Assembly: GCF_000377765.1 (NCBI RefSeq)
Contig: NZ_KB898667.1
Span: 233,680 to 297,679, forward strand
Direction: 5' to 3'
DNA from: Gracilibacillus lacisalsi DSM 19029
GTDB taxonomy: Bacteria > Bacillota > Bacilli > Bacillales > Amphibacillaceae
Length of the DNA: 64,000 nt
The translations under genes and the position numbers were made by a program. Below the pieces are notes generated by a model that was not told the origin of the DNA, ran no database searches, and saw only the letters and a list, made by a program, of their open reading frames with translations. Positions 35,649-44,115 of the stretch are shown piece by piece. Each line of letters begins with the position of its first letter. Position 1 is the stretch's first letter.

Positions 35649-36062
35649 ATGAGTTATTCAACCGCTTTTTCTCAAGCGTTATCAATTGTTGTATATACTG
35701 CGGTGAAAATCGAAGAAGGATATACCGATTATGTTTCAGCCAGACAACTATCAGAAAATATGGAAATACCAAACCCAACAGTAGTCAAAATTCTCCAATC
35801 ATTAAATCGATTTGGTCTTATAACAACGAAAGAGGGGGCAAGAGGTGGAATCAGATTGGCAAAGGCGCCGGAAAAGATCACAGTTTTGGATGTATTCAGT
35901 GCAATGGAGCTTGATCGCCCTTTATTCAAATTTTCACTTCCTTCCACTTTAAAGGATGACAAATCACAACTAGTAGGAGGCAAAATCGAACAGGTTCTTT
36001 CCCAAGCAGAAAGCGACATGAAAGCAAGACTTGCAGCAACCAAGATTTCTGACTTGTACTGA
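35649..36062 (+). CDS. Rrf2-family transcriptional regulator without cysteines
   Basis: A 137-residue winged-helix protein with the Rrf2 pattern [60 protein letters not shown]. The protein contains no Cys at all, so it cannot carry the [2Fe-2S] cluster used by IscR or NsrR and probably senses another signal, perhaps redox or a metabolite. GAGGAG precedes the ATG. It is divergent from the SDR gene and most likely represses it. Confidence 0.87.
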   Translation: MSYSTAFSQALSIVVYTAVKIEEGYTDYVSARQLSENMEIPNPTVVKILQSLNRFGLITTKEGARGGIRLAKAPEKITVLDVFSAMELDRPLFKFSLPSTLKDDKSQLVGGKIEQVLSQAESDMKARLAATKISDLY

Positions 36063-36169
36063 AAAAACACATGAACTTTTCACGATTATTATTATTTTTT
36101 ACTAAAAAAGGGAAAACGAATAATAAGAAGTTTTCATATCATACTAGCAAAGAGAAGGTAGGTGAAATG

Positions 36170-37285
36170 ATGAAAATCGGTGTACCTAAAGAAATTAAAA
36201 GCAATGAAAATCGAGTGGCGATCACACCTGCGGGGGTAATGATGCTGACAGAAGCAGGTCATCAAGTGAAAATTGAAAGCGGCGCTGGACTTGGCAGTGG
36301 TTTTGATGATCAAGTATACAAAAACGTAGGAGCGGATATTGTATCTTCACCAGACCAAGTTTGGGCGCAAGAATTAGTCGTCAAAGTAAAGGAGCCTCAA
36401 CCATCAGAATTCTCTTTTTTCCGTAAAGATCTACTGCTGTTTACTTATCTACACTTAGCTGCTGAAAAAGAAGTAGCAGAAGCCTTATTGGAAAATAAAA
36501 CGACAGGTATTGCTTATGAAACGATTCAACTAGCAAATGGTGCCTTACCTCTGCTTACACCAATGAGTGAAATCGCTGGACGGATGTCAGTGCAAGCTGG
36601 TGTTCGATTTTTAGAGAAAATACATGGCGGAAAAGGTGTTCTTCCTAGTGGTGTACCGGGGGTTTCACCAGCCAATGTTGTCATTATTGGCGGCGGTATA
36701 GTAGGTACCAATGCAGCGAAAATGGCGGTTGGATTAGGAGCCAATGTTACGCTATTAGACATCAATATTGACCGTTTACGTCAATTAGAGGACCTATTCC
36801 AAGGCAAAATTCGGACCTTAGCATCCAATCCATATAATATTGCTGAACAAGTAGAAAAGGCAGATTTACTAGTAGGTGCCGTCCTGATTCCTGGTGCAAA
36901 AGCGCCGAAATTGGTAACAGAGGAAATGGTAAAAACAATGGAGCAAGGATCTGTCATTGTGGACGTAGCCGTCGATCAAGGTGGTTCGATTGAAACGATT
37001 GACCGGGTAACAACACATCAGGATCCGGTTTATGTTAAACATGGAGTTATTCATTATGCAGTAGCTAATATTCCTGGTGCGGTGTCAAAAACCGCCACAT
37101 ATGCACTAACAAATGTAACGACACCATATGTTTTAAATCTTGCCAACAAAGGCTTAAAAGATTATGCTAAATCAGATAAAGCTTTTGCGAAAGGTATTAA
37201 CACGTACCAAGGAAAAGTCGTCCATGAAGCCGTTGCAAAGGCACATGATAAAAGGTATATCGATATCGACTCCATTTTTGAATAG
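36170..37285 (+). CDS. ald: Alanine dehydrogenase
   Basis: A 371-residue NAD-dependent enzyme that interconverts L-alanine and pyruvate plus ammonia. The start [23 protein letters not shown], substrate residues KVKEP and TYLHLA, the NAD loop [25 protein letters not shown], and the [16 protein letters not shown] active-site segment are intact. AGGTGA 5 nt upstream fixes ATG 36170; the longer frame from 36071 is not family-like. In spore formers it supports growth on alanine and sporulation. Confidence 0.96.
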   Translation: MKIGVPKEIKSNENRVAITPAGVMMLTEAGHQVKIESGAGLGSGFDDQVYKNVGADIVSSPDQVWAQELVVKVKEPQPSEFSFFRKDLLLFTYLHLAAEKEVAEALLENKTTGIAYETIQLANGALPLLTPMSEIAGRMSVQAGVRFLEKIHGGKGVLPSGVPGVSPANVVIIGGGIVGTNAAKMAVGLGANVTLLDINIDRLRQLEDLFQGKIRTLASNPYNIAEQVEKADLLVGAVLIPGAKAPKLVTEEMVKTMEQGSVIVDVAVDQGGSIETIDRVTTHQDPVYVKHGVIHYAVANIPGAVSKTATYALTNVTTPYVLNLANKGLKDYAKSDKAFAKGINTYQGKVVHEAVAKAHDKRYIDIDSIFE

Positions 37286-37289
37286 AAAC

Positions 37290-37323
37290 AAAGTGGCCCC
37301 ATAGTAGTAGGGGCCACTTTTTT
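37290..37323 (+). terminator. ald terminator
   Basis: AAAGTGGCCCC pairs with GGGGCCACTTT, followed by TTTT. It also overlaps the stop of the convergent DUF1450 gene. Confidence 0.93.
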
Positions 37324-37567
37324 AATGGAATAAAGCCAATTCTTCTTCAATCGCCTTTTTAATTTTCTCCAACGTTTGCTCTGGAGTCTTCCCGTGGATT
37401 CGACGATTATTTACTAACGCATACGGCTTTAGTCTACACAACCCGCAGAAATTCAAGCAATCGTTAATCAGCACTGCTACCTCTGGATATTCCGTTTCAA
37501 TGATGTTTTCTATATCAAATGTGTTCATTAAATTACTGTCACATATTTCTACTACGACGATTCCCAT
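37322..37567 (-). CDS. DUF1450 family protein (YuzB-like)
   Basis: An 81-residue protein with the family signature VVVEICDSN at the start and the cysteine cluster DCLNFCGLCRLKPYALVN. The pattern is reminiscent of thioredoxin-like [2Fe-2S] proteins. GAAGGTGA precedes ATG 37567. It is divergent from a SufR-like iron-sulfur regulator, and the pair may share an iron-sulfur theme. Confidence 0.82.
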   Translation of the reverse strand: MGIVVVEICDSNLMNTFDIENIIETEYPEVAVLINDCLNFCGLCRLKPYALVNNRRIHGKTPEQTLEKIKKAIEEELALFH

Positions 37568-37690
37568 CCAATCACCTTCCATCTGCGCCTGTATGATTTT
37601 TATCACAGACATTTAGAGAATCATTTTATAAACTAACTCTATCATATCTACTTTGTCAACATAAAAGTTTTGAAAGAAGAGGTGAAGCAA

Positions 37691-38317
37691 ATGGTAAAGG
37701 TACAATCTACCAGGGCTATGATTCTAGAATTATTAAAAAAGAACCAATCACTGTCTGTTAATGGAATTAGCAACTTCTTAAATATTACCGAAATGGCGAT
37801 CCGCAAACATCTGATAAAACTGGAAAGTGAAAAATTAATAACCTCCCGTACTGTTCGACAGCCGATGGGTCGCCCTGTTATCTATTATTCATTGACGACA
37901 GCTGGAGAAAATGTTTTTCCTAAAAGTTATGACCTGCTAACAATGGAGTTTTTACGGGACATGGAAGACACAATAGGTATGGAAGCAATCGATCAGCTAT
38001 TTGAAAAAAGAGAAGAGCGTTTACGTCAAAAATATCGCAGACGAATTTTTATTGAAGATCCCATTGCAGAAAGGGTAAAAGCATTAGTGAAGGTACAAAG
38101 TGACAATGGCTATATGTCAGAATTTCATGAAGAAGATAAGGATCAGCTATCCTTTGCTCAATATAATTGTCCGATAGCTGCAATAGCAGACAAATATGAT
38201 AAACCATGTGACTGTGAATTGAATTTGTTTAAATCTGTTCTTGGAACGGAGAAAGTAATGCGTGTCGAATGCATCGCAAAAGGTGGCACTGCATGTAAAT
38301 ATGTCGTAGAAAAATAA
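37691..38317 (+). CDS. SufR-like DeoR/ArsR-type transcriptional regulator
   Basis: A 208-residue protein with an N-terminal winged helix (TRAMILELLKKNQSLSVNGISNFLNITEMAIRKHLIKLESEKLI..MGRPVIYYSLT) and a C-terminal domain with cysteines NCPIAAIADKYDKPCDCELN, VECIAKGGTACKY. This C-x12-C-x-C..C spacing is that of SufR-type iron-sulfur-sensing repressors. GAGGTGA 5 nt before ATG 37691 sets the start. Target genes are not visible beyond the divergent DUF1450 gene. Confidence 0.85.
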   Translation: MVKVQSTRAMILELLKKNQSLSVNGISNFLNITEMAIRKHLIKLESEKLITSRTVRQPMGRPVIYYSLTTAGENVFPKSYDLLTMEFLRDMEDTIGMEAIDQLFEKREERLRQKYRRRIFIEDPIAERVKALVKVQSDNGYMSEFHEEDKDQLSFAQYNCPIAAIADKYDKPCDCELNLFKSVLGTEKVMRVECIAKGGTACKYVVEK

Positions 38318-38318
38318 A

Positions 38319-38344
38319 GCTGTAGAGCACAAGCACTCTACAGC
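38319..38344. terminator. Bidirectional terminator
   Basis: GCTGTAGAG pairs with CTCTACAGC around CACAAGCA. Read on the minus strand it is followed by TTTATTTTTC, serving lrgB as well as the SufR-like gene. Confidence 0.8.
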
Positions 38345-39030
38345 AGAGCTAAAAAGAGCGGCACCAAAAAGGATACTACAACTGCACTGATTGTCATCGA
38401 TAGTGCACTGACCGCACCATCTAGTTCACCTAATTCCAATGCCTTGGAAGTGCCGATTGCATGTGATGCCGTTCCAATTCCAAGACCTCTGGCAACAGGA
38501 TGTTGAATTCGAAGTAATCGGACAATGACCGGCCCGAACATAGCACCACTAATTCCAGCAATCATAACAAAGACAGCAGCAAAGGATAAATTGCCGCCCG
38601 CTGTGTCGGTAATACTTAATGCTACAGGTGTAGTAACTGACTTTGCTGCAACAGACTTAATAATCCAATCTTCAAATCCGAGCGTTTTTGCACCGGCAAT
38701 TCCTGTAACGATACCGATGATAGAACCAGCAAATATGCCAAGAAAAATAGTTTGGGCATATTTTTTGATTAAGTCAAGCTGGCGATAGAGCGGTAATGCC
38801 AAGGCGACCACGATTGGCCCAAGAAACAGATCAATCCATTGTCCACCAAGCATATACGATCGATAGGAAAGGTCGCTGAATCCTAATAATATGATTAAAA
38901 ATCCAGAGGTTAAGAAAATCGGCAAGGTAAATGGATTAGGGTATTTACGATAGATCCTTTTTGCTACCCTGTAAACAGCTATTGTCATGATTAAAAAGAT
39001 AATTCCAATCCAGACGTTAATCATGAGCAT
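38338..39030 (-). CDS. lrgB: LrgB/CidB/PftB-family membrane protein
   Basis: A 230-residue polytopic protein with the LrgB core AAKSVTTPVALSITDTAGGNLSFAAVFVMIAGISGAMFGP and GLGIGTASHAIGTSKALELGE. Family members act as antiholin-like regulators of murein hydrolases in staphylococci and, as PftAB (YsbAB) in B. subtilis, as a pyruvate transporter. It overlaps the lrgA end by up to 14 bp and has only a weak site, so coupling is likely; ATG 39024 is an alternative start. Confidence 0.88.
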   Translation of the reverse strand: MLMINVWIGIIFLIMTIAVYRVAKRIYRKYPNPFTLPIFLTSGFLIILLGFSDLSYRSYMLGGQWIDLFLGPIVVALALPLYRQLDLIKKYAQTIFLGIFAGSIIGIVTGIAGAKTLGFEDWIIKSVAAKSVTTPVALSITDTAGGNLSFAAVFVMIAGISGAMFGPVIVRLLRIQHPVARGLGIGTASHAIGTSKALELGELDGAVSALSMTISAVVVSFLVPLFLALL

Positions 39031-39385
39031 CTACTTCTTTCTTCAACAACAATGAGGTTATACAGCTGCTAATACCAACCGTTAAAAAAGTGCTAAGTAT
39101 CACAAGCGGAATCATTAAACTCCCTTTTCCATAAAAGAACTCTAAATATTGTACAACGCCGACTGTAACGGGAACAAAGAATATCGGCATATCTTTGATC
39201 AATAAATCGATTCCATCAGCAACCCATTCAACCCGGATCAGTTTAAAAGTTAACAACGCAAAAAAGAGCAACATGCCAATAATGCTACCCGGTATAAATA
39301 AAGAAAAGGCAGACTGGATCGCTTCCCCAATGTAATAAAACAAAAATAGCACACTAATCTGTAAGATGATTTTTAGATATTTCAC
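39017..39385 (-). CDS. lrgA: LrgA/CidA/PftA-family membrane protein
   Basis: A 122-residue holin-like protein with four membrane helices and the motifs FIPGSIIGMLLFFALL and FFVPVTVGVVQY. It starts with GTG behind GGAGGTC. It forms a functional unit with LrgB. Upstream (about 39450-39482), ATCAGTG and CACTGAT form a 7-bp inverted pair that might be an operator. No LytST-type two-component system lies nearby. Confidence 0.88.
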   Translation of the reverse strand: MKYLKIILQISVLFLFYYIGEAIQSAFSLFIPGSIIGMLLFFALLTFKLIRVEWVADGIDLLIKDMPIFFVPVTVGVVQYLEFFYGKGSLMIPLVILSTFLTVGISSCITSLLLKKEVDAHD

Positions 39386-39646
39386 AATAAGACCTCCACT
39401 CTCATCACGTTGCTAATCGTCTGTAATCCCCTTGATACGTTTCGCTAATGATCAGTGCAATAAATCCCTCACTGATAAAAAGTCTTATTTTATCATACGT
39501 CTTACAGAAACATGTGCGCAAGTTAAATTATTCACCTAGTTCTTTTTGCAAGCATTCCTTACAATAGATGGTGCCATAATCTTGATAATATTTCTTTACA
39601 TTAGTGATTCATCACCCGCCAGCTATAGATTAACATATTCACAAGG

Positions 39647-39808
39647 TTATCAACAGTCAAAAACAGCTATGGCAGCTTTAAGTCTATTTATCCACGCTAT
39701 CCCCATTCAAGCAACCTATCTAGGCACTGAATAACTGTCCTTATTAAAACAAGATCCACAAACCTTATGCACATTATGCACAGATTTGTGGATAACTGTT
39801 GTGGATAA
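39647..39808. promoter_or_regulatory. Cluster of DnaA boxes
   Basis: Two perfect DnaA boxes (TTATCCACA, minus strand) lie at 39787-39795 and 39800-39808, 13 bp apart. Two near matches on the plus strand, TTATCAACA at 39647-39655 and TTATCCACG at 39688-39696, lie upstream. The gap 39386-39808 carries no gene that I accept. This resembles the DnaA-box clusters found away from oriC in B. subtilis, which titrate DnaA or regulate neighbours. Confidence 0.6.
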
Positions 39809-40354
39809 TCACATGGCCTCTTCGTCCTCTGTAACAGTTTCTACATGTGAGAAATAATTTTCTTTCGTAATTACATATAAATCATAAACAGGTTCTTCCT
39901 GTGGGTTAATTTTTTCAAAAACTTCAGGATAGCTTTCATTACCATACATGACGAAAGGGATTTTTAAAATAGCTTTTAAAGAGCGTACATTCGTACGTCT
40001 GATTTTAATAAAAATTGCGTCGATGTCATGATGGTAAAACAGCTCTTCGAAAAAAGCGTCTTTTGCTAATTTATTATAGCCTTTGCCAAAGTATGGTTTG
40101 CCAATCCATGTCGCCAAAAATCCAGCCTTATTTTCTATATCAAATAAATTGATCGTCCCGATTGGATTAAAATATTCATCGACAATGGTGCGGGAGATCA
40201 ATTCACCGTGTTCTTCGGCTTCCATTGTCTGTTTCGTTAAAAAGTAAAATTCGTCACTAGAATAAGCTTTATGTCTTACGTATGGAAATACTTCTGGATC
40301 AGACATGAGATCAAATAACATAGGCGCATCCTGGACGTCTCTTTTTTTAAGCAT
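39809..40354 (-). CDS. GNAT-family N-acetyltransferase
   Basis: A 181-residue RimL/YjdF-like acetyltransferase. Recognisable parts are LKKRDVQDAPMLFDLMSDPEVFPYVR, then INLFDIENKAGFLATWIGKPYFGKGYNKLAKDAFFEELF (the acetyl-CoA pyrophosphate loop) and a C-terminal Asn/Ser segment RRTNVRSLKAI. Substrate is unknown. The true start is ATG 40354 with GGAGGG at 7 nt; the longer frame to 40402 runs through the structured leader. The leader can hide this ribosome binding site, so translation is probably regulated. Confidence 0.85.
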   Translation of the reverse strand: MLKKRDVQDAPMLFDLMSDPEVFPYVRHKAYSSDEFYFLTKQTMEAEEHGELISRTIVDEYFNPIGTINLFDIENKAGFLATWIGKPYFGKGYNKLAKDAFFEELFYHHDIDAIFIKIRRTNVRSLKAILKIPFVMYGNESYPEVFEKINPQEEPVYDLYVITKENYFSHVETVTEDEEAM

Positions 40355-40361
40355 AAAAAAT

Positions 40362-40520
40362 CCCTCCTTAGGCTTTGGAGGGTGAAAAGAAGACAGAAAC
40401 ATGGCGTAGCTGTGTCCTTACCACCCTCGAATTTTTATCAAAGTTTAAACAAAAATTCGGGGTGGGAATCGAACCCACTAGAACCAGTTTACTTCCGCTG
40501 GTGGCGCACCATTTGCCTTC
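40362..40520 (-). ncRNA. Candidate cis-regulatory leader RNA of the GNAT gene
   Basis: Read on the minus strand, four hairpins compete in series. P1 (40462-40478) is GTGGG-TTCGATT-CCCAC, resembling a tRNA T-arm. P2 (40421-40465) pairs CCACCCCGAATTTTT with AAAAATTCGAGGGTGG. P3 (40378-40428) pairs GAGGGTG with CACCCTC. P4 (40362-40382) pairs CCCTCC with GGAGGG, the ribosome binding site. Each hairpin uses bases needed by the next, so forming P1 would free the site and losing P1 would hide it. Upstream, CCAG-N10-CTGG and GGTG-CGC-CACC could make a ligand-binding part. It is not a match to any riboswitch I know. Confidence 0.6.
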
Positions 40521-40546
40521 CCTTATATCAACTGCTCGATACCCTT

Positions 40547-40576
40547 ATCTTACACAATAAACAAGATAGTTGTAAA
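40547..40576 (-). promoter_or_regulatory. Promoter candidate for the GNAT leader
   Basis: On the minus strand TTTACA (40576-40571), 18 bp, TAAGAT (40552-40547) would start a leader of about 185 nt before the GNAT ATG. Confidence 0.45.
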
Positions 40577-40690
40577 TAGGAAATCACAAAAAAATGCGAA
40601 AAAATTTAAGTAAAATGAAGGAATATTAAGAAAATTTACTTTAAATTAATATAAACGTCATAAACGATCGTAAATAACCTATTAAGGCGA

Positions 40691-41590
40691 TTAATTGTAA
40701 ATTTCGGCTAATGCTTGCTCGATGGTAGCGTGGTGAAAATGATAGCCTGATTCGATTGCTTTTTCGGGTAAAACTTTTTGTCCATCCACAACTAGTATAC
40801 TCATTTCACCTAGAAGTGTTCTTAAAAGAAAGCTTGGTGTGGGAAACCAGCTCGGTCTGTTTAGGGTTTTAGCAAGAGCTTGTGCTAATTCTTTATTTTG
40901 AACAGGGCTTGGGGCAGTGAGATGTAAGGTGCGTTCAACATGTTTATGATCGATTGCATATAACAAGAGACCGACGACATCCTTAATATGGATCCATGAT
41001 ACCCACTGTTTACCGGAACCAATTTTCCCTCCGGCGAATAGTCGAAACGGGATTGCCATTAGTGGTAAGGCACCTTCTTCTCCCAAGACGACACCAAGTC
41101 TTGCCACAACCGTTCGGACACCAAATGATCTTGCTTGTAATGCTGTTTCTTCCCATGCTTCCGTCACTTCAGCAAGAAAGTCATTGCCTTGCTCTTCTGA
41201 TTGTTCCGTAAAGGTTTTTGTGTCTGACGTGCCAAAGTAGCCGATAGCTGAAGCATTAATAAGTACTTCAGGCTTTTCTGACAGTTTGCGAATTAAGTCG
41301 ATAATCGCATAAGTCGCATTAATTCTACTTTGATAGATTTTGTCTTTCTTTGCTTTGGTCCAATAACCAAATAGGGAATCCCCTGCCAAATTAATGATGG
41401 CGTCAAGTTTTGGTAAATGTTGTTCAGGATGAAAGTCGTCATGTAGCCATCCAATATAAGATACTTGTTGATTACTTTTATATTTGTTGGGAGAACGAGT
41501 CAAAATATAGACGGAATCACCGCGTTCGGTTAATGCTTTTGTTACATGTTTTCCGACAAACCCAGTTCCGCCAGCTATTGCGATGTTCAT
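40691..41590 (-). CDS. yfhF: TIGR01777-family epimerase (YfhF)
   Basis: A 299-residue atypical SDR of the SulA/HCAG group. The Rossmann motif AGGTGFVGKHVTKAL starts at residue 6, and INLAGDSLFGYW, INASAIGYFGTSD, and the C-terminal DUF1731-like part (RPSWFPTPSFLLRTLLGEMSILVVDGQKVLPEKAIESGYHF) are complete. GGAGGGG before ATG 41590 sets the start. It is divergent from recX, as in B. subtilis. Physiological substrate is unknown. Confidence 0.9.
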   Translation of the reverse strand: MNIAIAGGTGFVGKHVTKALTERGDSVYILTRSPNKYKSNQQVSYIGWLHDDFHPEQHLPKLDAIINLAGDSLFGYWTKAKKDKIYQSRINATYAIIDLIRKLSEKPEVLINASAIGYFGTSDTKTFTEQSEEQGNDFLAEVTEAWEETALQARSFGVRTVVARLGVVLGEEGALPLMAIPFRLFAGGKIGSGKQWVSWIHIKDVVGLLLYAIDHKHVERTLHLTAPSPVQNKELAQALAKTLNRPSWFPTPSFLLRTLLGEMSILVVDGQKVLPEKAIESGYHFHHATIEQALAEIYN

Positions 41591-41657
41591 AATAAGCCCC
41601 TCCATTTTGTTTGTAGAACAAATGTTTGTGTGTTAAAATAATAGTGAGGTGATAATC

Positions 41658-42473
41658 TTGCCCGAAATAGCTAAAATAACGACGCAAAAGAAATCGAAGC
41701 ACCGTTATAATATTTTTTTAAAAGAAAATGAGCAAGAATACTATGGTTTTAGTGTTAATGAAGATATTTTGATCGAATATTATCTTCGAAAAGGGTTGTT
41801 CCTTACTCCTGAAATGATCGAGCAAATTCAAGAAAAAGATGAGTCCTATAAAGCCTATACCCTTTCTGTTAAGTATTTAAGTTATCGAATGCGTTCTGAG
41901 CAGGAATTAATTGACTACTTACAACGTAAAGAAGTTGACGATACTTATATCGGCGAAGTGATCTCTCGCCTGAAACAGGAAGGTTTGGTGGATGATGTTG
42001 CTTTTAGTGAGGCATTAGTCAGAACGAAAATGCAAACATCCACTAAAGGACCTTTAATGATAAAGAAGGAATTAGTCGAAAAAGGTATACAAGCTCCTAA
42101 TATTGAACAGGCATTATCCCTCTATACATTTGAGAAACAATTTCAAAAGGTAGAAAAATGGGCAAAAAAGAAATTACAAGCCTCCAGTAAAAAATCTCGC
42201 CAGCAACAAATCGACAGTATCAAACAGTCGCTATTACAAAAAGGGTTTTCATTCGATGTTATTACAGAAGTTTTAAATAATATTGAATTGGAGCGAGACG
42301 ATGATGAGGAGTACGAAGCTGTCGTATTTCAAGGTGAGAAATTGGTGACTAAATACCAGAAAAAAGATAGTGGATATGGATTGAAACAAAAGGTGAAAGC
42401 AGCTTTATATCGCAAAGGATTTACAGCTGATCTAATTGACCGTTTTATAGATGAATATCTAAGTGAGCACTGA
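41658..42473 (+). CDS. recX: Recombination regulator RecX
   Basis: A 271-residue RecA modulator made of three-helix repeats. Typical segments are AYTLSVKYLSYRMRSEQELIDYLQRKEV, VISRLKQEGLVDDVAFSEALVRTKM and GPLMIKKELVEKGI. The best start is TTG 41658, 6 nt after GAGGTGA; an in-frame GTG at 41649 overlaps that site. It is divergent from yfhF and convergent with the HAD hydrolase gene. Confidence 0.9.
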   Translation: MPEIAKITTQKKSKHRYNIFLKENEQEYYGFSVNEDILIEYYLRKGLFLTPEMIEQIQEKDESYKAYTLSVKYLSYRMRSEQELIDYLQRKEVDDTYIGEVISRLKQEGLVDDVAFSEALVRTKMQTSTKGPLMIKKELVEKGIQAPNIEQALSLYTFEKQFQKVEKWAKKKLQASSKKSRQQQIDSIKQSLLQKGFSFDVITEVLNNIELERDDDEEYEAVVFQGEKLVTKYQKKDSGYGLKQKVKAALYRKGFTADLIDRFIDEYLSEH

Positions 42474-43268
42474 TTAACTTGTGCTCACTTTACCTTGGAT
42501 AAATTCAATTGCCTCAAATACGTCATCAACAACGTGTGTTGCTTTTTGTTTAACAGCCTCTGGTGCTGTAACCATTGCAAAGCTGTTAGCCGACATTTCA
42601 AACATCGGAATATCATTGAATGAATCTCCTATTACAGCAATTTCTTCTGGATTAATATTTAAGTGTTCTGCTAATGCTGTTAACCCTCGCGCTTTACTTA
42701 CACCTTTTGGTACGATATCCACACAGTGTGGATCAGATAAATACGTTTCACTCACCTCAGAAAATGCTTCGTCTATCTCTTGCTGGAAACCAACAATATC
42801 CTTTTCGTCGCCAAGCAGCATGTATTTACTAGGTAAGAATGCTTCATTATAGTCATCTGCAAAGTCTACACCTTCCACAAGTGGGAAATAAAGAATGTCT
42901 TCCATAGCTTTAATTTCTGGTGTTTTAAAAGAAATATATGATTCATCTGCCGTTGTAATGCAGAATGGATTCGGAAAAGCACTGACTGCGTGATGTAGAG
43001 CACGGCTTGTTGCAGCATCAAACGTTTTGGTAAAAATTTTTTGATTATCTTTCGTGTCAACAAACGCACCATTTTGACTGATGCGGTGTGCATCATGATT
43101 TATTTCTGAACAGATTTTCACGATATCTCGTTCCATTCTTCCAGTAGCAACGGCGAAATCAATGCCGTGTTCTTTTAAACGATGAATAGCATCTATATCT
43201 TCTTGTTTGATGATATTGCCAGGTTTTAATAGTGTTCCATCTAAATCTGTCGCAAATAATTTTATCAA
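42474..43268 (-). CDS. Cof-type HAD-superfamily phosphatase
   Basis: A 264-residue HAD hydrolase with motif I FATDLDGTLL, motif II ATGRMERD, motif III lysine in PKGVSKARGL, and motif IV GDSFNDIPMFEM. The C2B cap lies between motifs II and III. These enzymes dephosphorylate sugar phosphates or flavin and vitamin phosphates. The start is TTG behind AAGGATGG. It is a single-gene unit ending next to recX. Confidence 0.88.
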   Translation of the reverse strand: MIKLFATDLDGTLLKPGNIIKQEDIDAIHRLKEHGIDFAVATGRMERDIVKICSEINHDAHRISQNGAFVDTKDNQKIFTKTFDAATSRALHHAVSAFPNPFCITTADESYISFKTPEIKAMEDILYFPLVEGVDFADDYNEAFLPSKYMLLGDEKDIVGFQQEIDEAFSEVSETYLSDPHCVDIVPKGVSKARGLTALAEHLNINPEEIAVIGDSFNDIPMFEMSANSFAMVTAPEAVKQKATHVVDDVFEAIEFIQGKVSTS

Positions 43269-43413
43269 GCTGGACCATCCTTTTTTGTTAGATTACCCTC
43301 ATTATACAGGGGAACAGGCTGTGTACGAAATAATATAGCACCGGTTTACGATATTTTAACATTAGCCAAAGTAATGGTAAAATGAAAGTAGAAACTAACA
43401 TGGTGGTGTAGTA

Positions 43414-43746
43414 ATGGAGCGCAGATATAGCACATATACGGTTGAGGAGTTACGAGCAGAAGTAGCAGTATTAAAGGAAAAATTACAAAAAGCAGAACAA
43501 TGGGGAAATATTAGTGAATATGAAATCCTCCAACGAAAAATGCAAATGGCAGCCGCTTATCTCGTGAACCCGGCTGATTTTGAGAAAGGTGAGCGCTATG
43601 AGCTAGCCGGAGATCCAGGGCAAACTTTTGAAATTACCTATATTAATGGTGTGTTTGCTTGGGGACATCGTGTCAATTTATTAGGTCAAAAATTCGAGAC
43701 AGAAGAAGCAGTGCCATTATCAATATTAGGGGATAAACAATCTTAA
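43414..43746 (+). CDS. yfhH: DUF1811 protein YfhH
   Basis: A 110-residue cytosolic protein matching YfhH (DUF1811): an N-terminal coiled coil YTVEELRAEVAVLKEKLQKAEQWGNISEYEILQRKMQMAAAYL, then a small beta domain (GERYELAGDPGQTFEITYINGVFAWGHRV). It lies in the same order as in the B. subtilis yfh region. Function is unknown. Confidence 0.87.
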   Translation: MERRYSTYTVEELRAEVAVLKEKLQKAEQWGNISEYEILQRKMQMAAAYLVNPADFEKGERYELAGDPGQTFEITYINGVFAWGHRVNLLGQKFETEEAVPLSILGDKQS

Positions 43747-43766
43747 TATAAGTGGGGGAAGTAGAG

Positions 43767-44036
43767 ATGCAAGAAGAGATTCAAAGACTAGCAGAGGAAT
43801 TACATCAAAAAAATCCATCTTTAACCTTGCTTGAGGCAAGAAGTTGGGTGGAATTACTTTGGGAAGATTTTGAATCGACAAGAGCGAAAGCAGGCAGGAA
43901 ATACGAAGGAGTCGAAGTAACAAAGAAGATTGTACGCCACTGGATCGCACAATATGGCGATAAATTAGATGACTTCGCGACAAGATACCCAAGATATCAG
44001 AAATTAATCAATGGTGAAAATACAACCTTACATTAA
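43767..44036 (+). CDS. yfhJ: WVELL-domain protein YfhJ
   Basis: An 89-residue protein with the family tag ARSWVELLWEDFESTRAKAGRKYEG and an HWIAQYG segment. It is found in Bacillaceae spore formers; function is unknown. GGGGG lies 8 nt before ATG 43767, which is preferred over an in-frame GTG at 43752. It is co-transcribed with yfhH. The sspK gene seen beside yfhJ in B. subtilis is absent. Confidence 0.85.
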   Translation: MQEEIQRLAEELHQKNPSLTLLEARSWVELLWEDFESTRAKAGRKYEGVEVTKKIVRHWIAQYGDKLDDFATRYPRYQKLINGENTTLH

Positions 44037-44070
44037 AGAAAGCTTGGCTAATCGCCAAGTTTTCTTTAAT
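44035..44070 (+). terminator. Terminator after yfhJ
   Basis: CTTGGC pairs with GCCAAG around TAATC, flanked by AAAGAAA and TTTTCTTT. Confidence 0.85.
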
Positions 44071-44115
44071 TGGAGGAGTCCTTCTTTTCCTTGTACAGTA
44101 GGACTTTAACAACTT

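Noticed and set aside
39536..39610. Small zinc-ribbon-like reading frame on the minus strand (IYCKECLQKELGE)
   Set aside because: No start codon or ribosome binding site is available before the upstream stop. At most it is a decayed gene end.
39600..39810. Replication origin
   Set aside because: DnaA boxes are present, but there is no dnaA/dnaN, no AT-rich unwinding element next to them and the gene context is not that of oriC.
40440..40520. tRNA gene on the minus strand (T-arm-like GTGGGTTCGATTCCCAC)
   Set aside because: No 5' acceptor strand complementary to the bases after the T-arm, and no D or anticodon arm in the right place. It is better explained as hairpin P1 of the leader RNA.
40380..40560. 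T-box riboswitch before the GNAT gene
   Set aside because: GAGGGTGGTA resembles the T-box word, but the canonical ACCGCG continuation, a specifier-loop stem I and an amino-acid gene downstream are missing.
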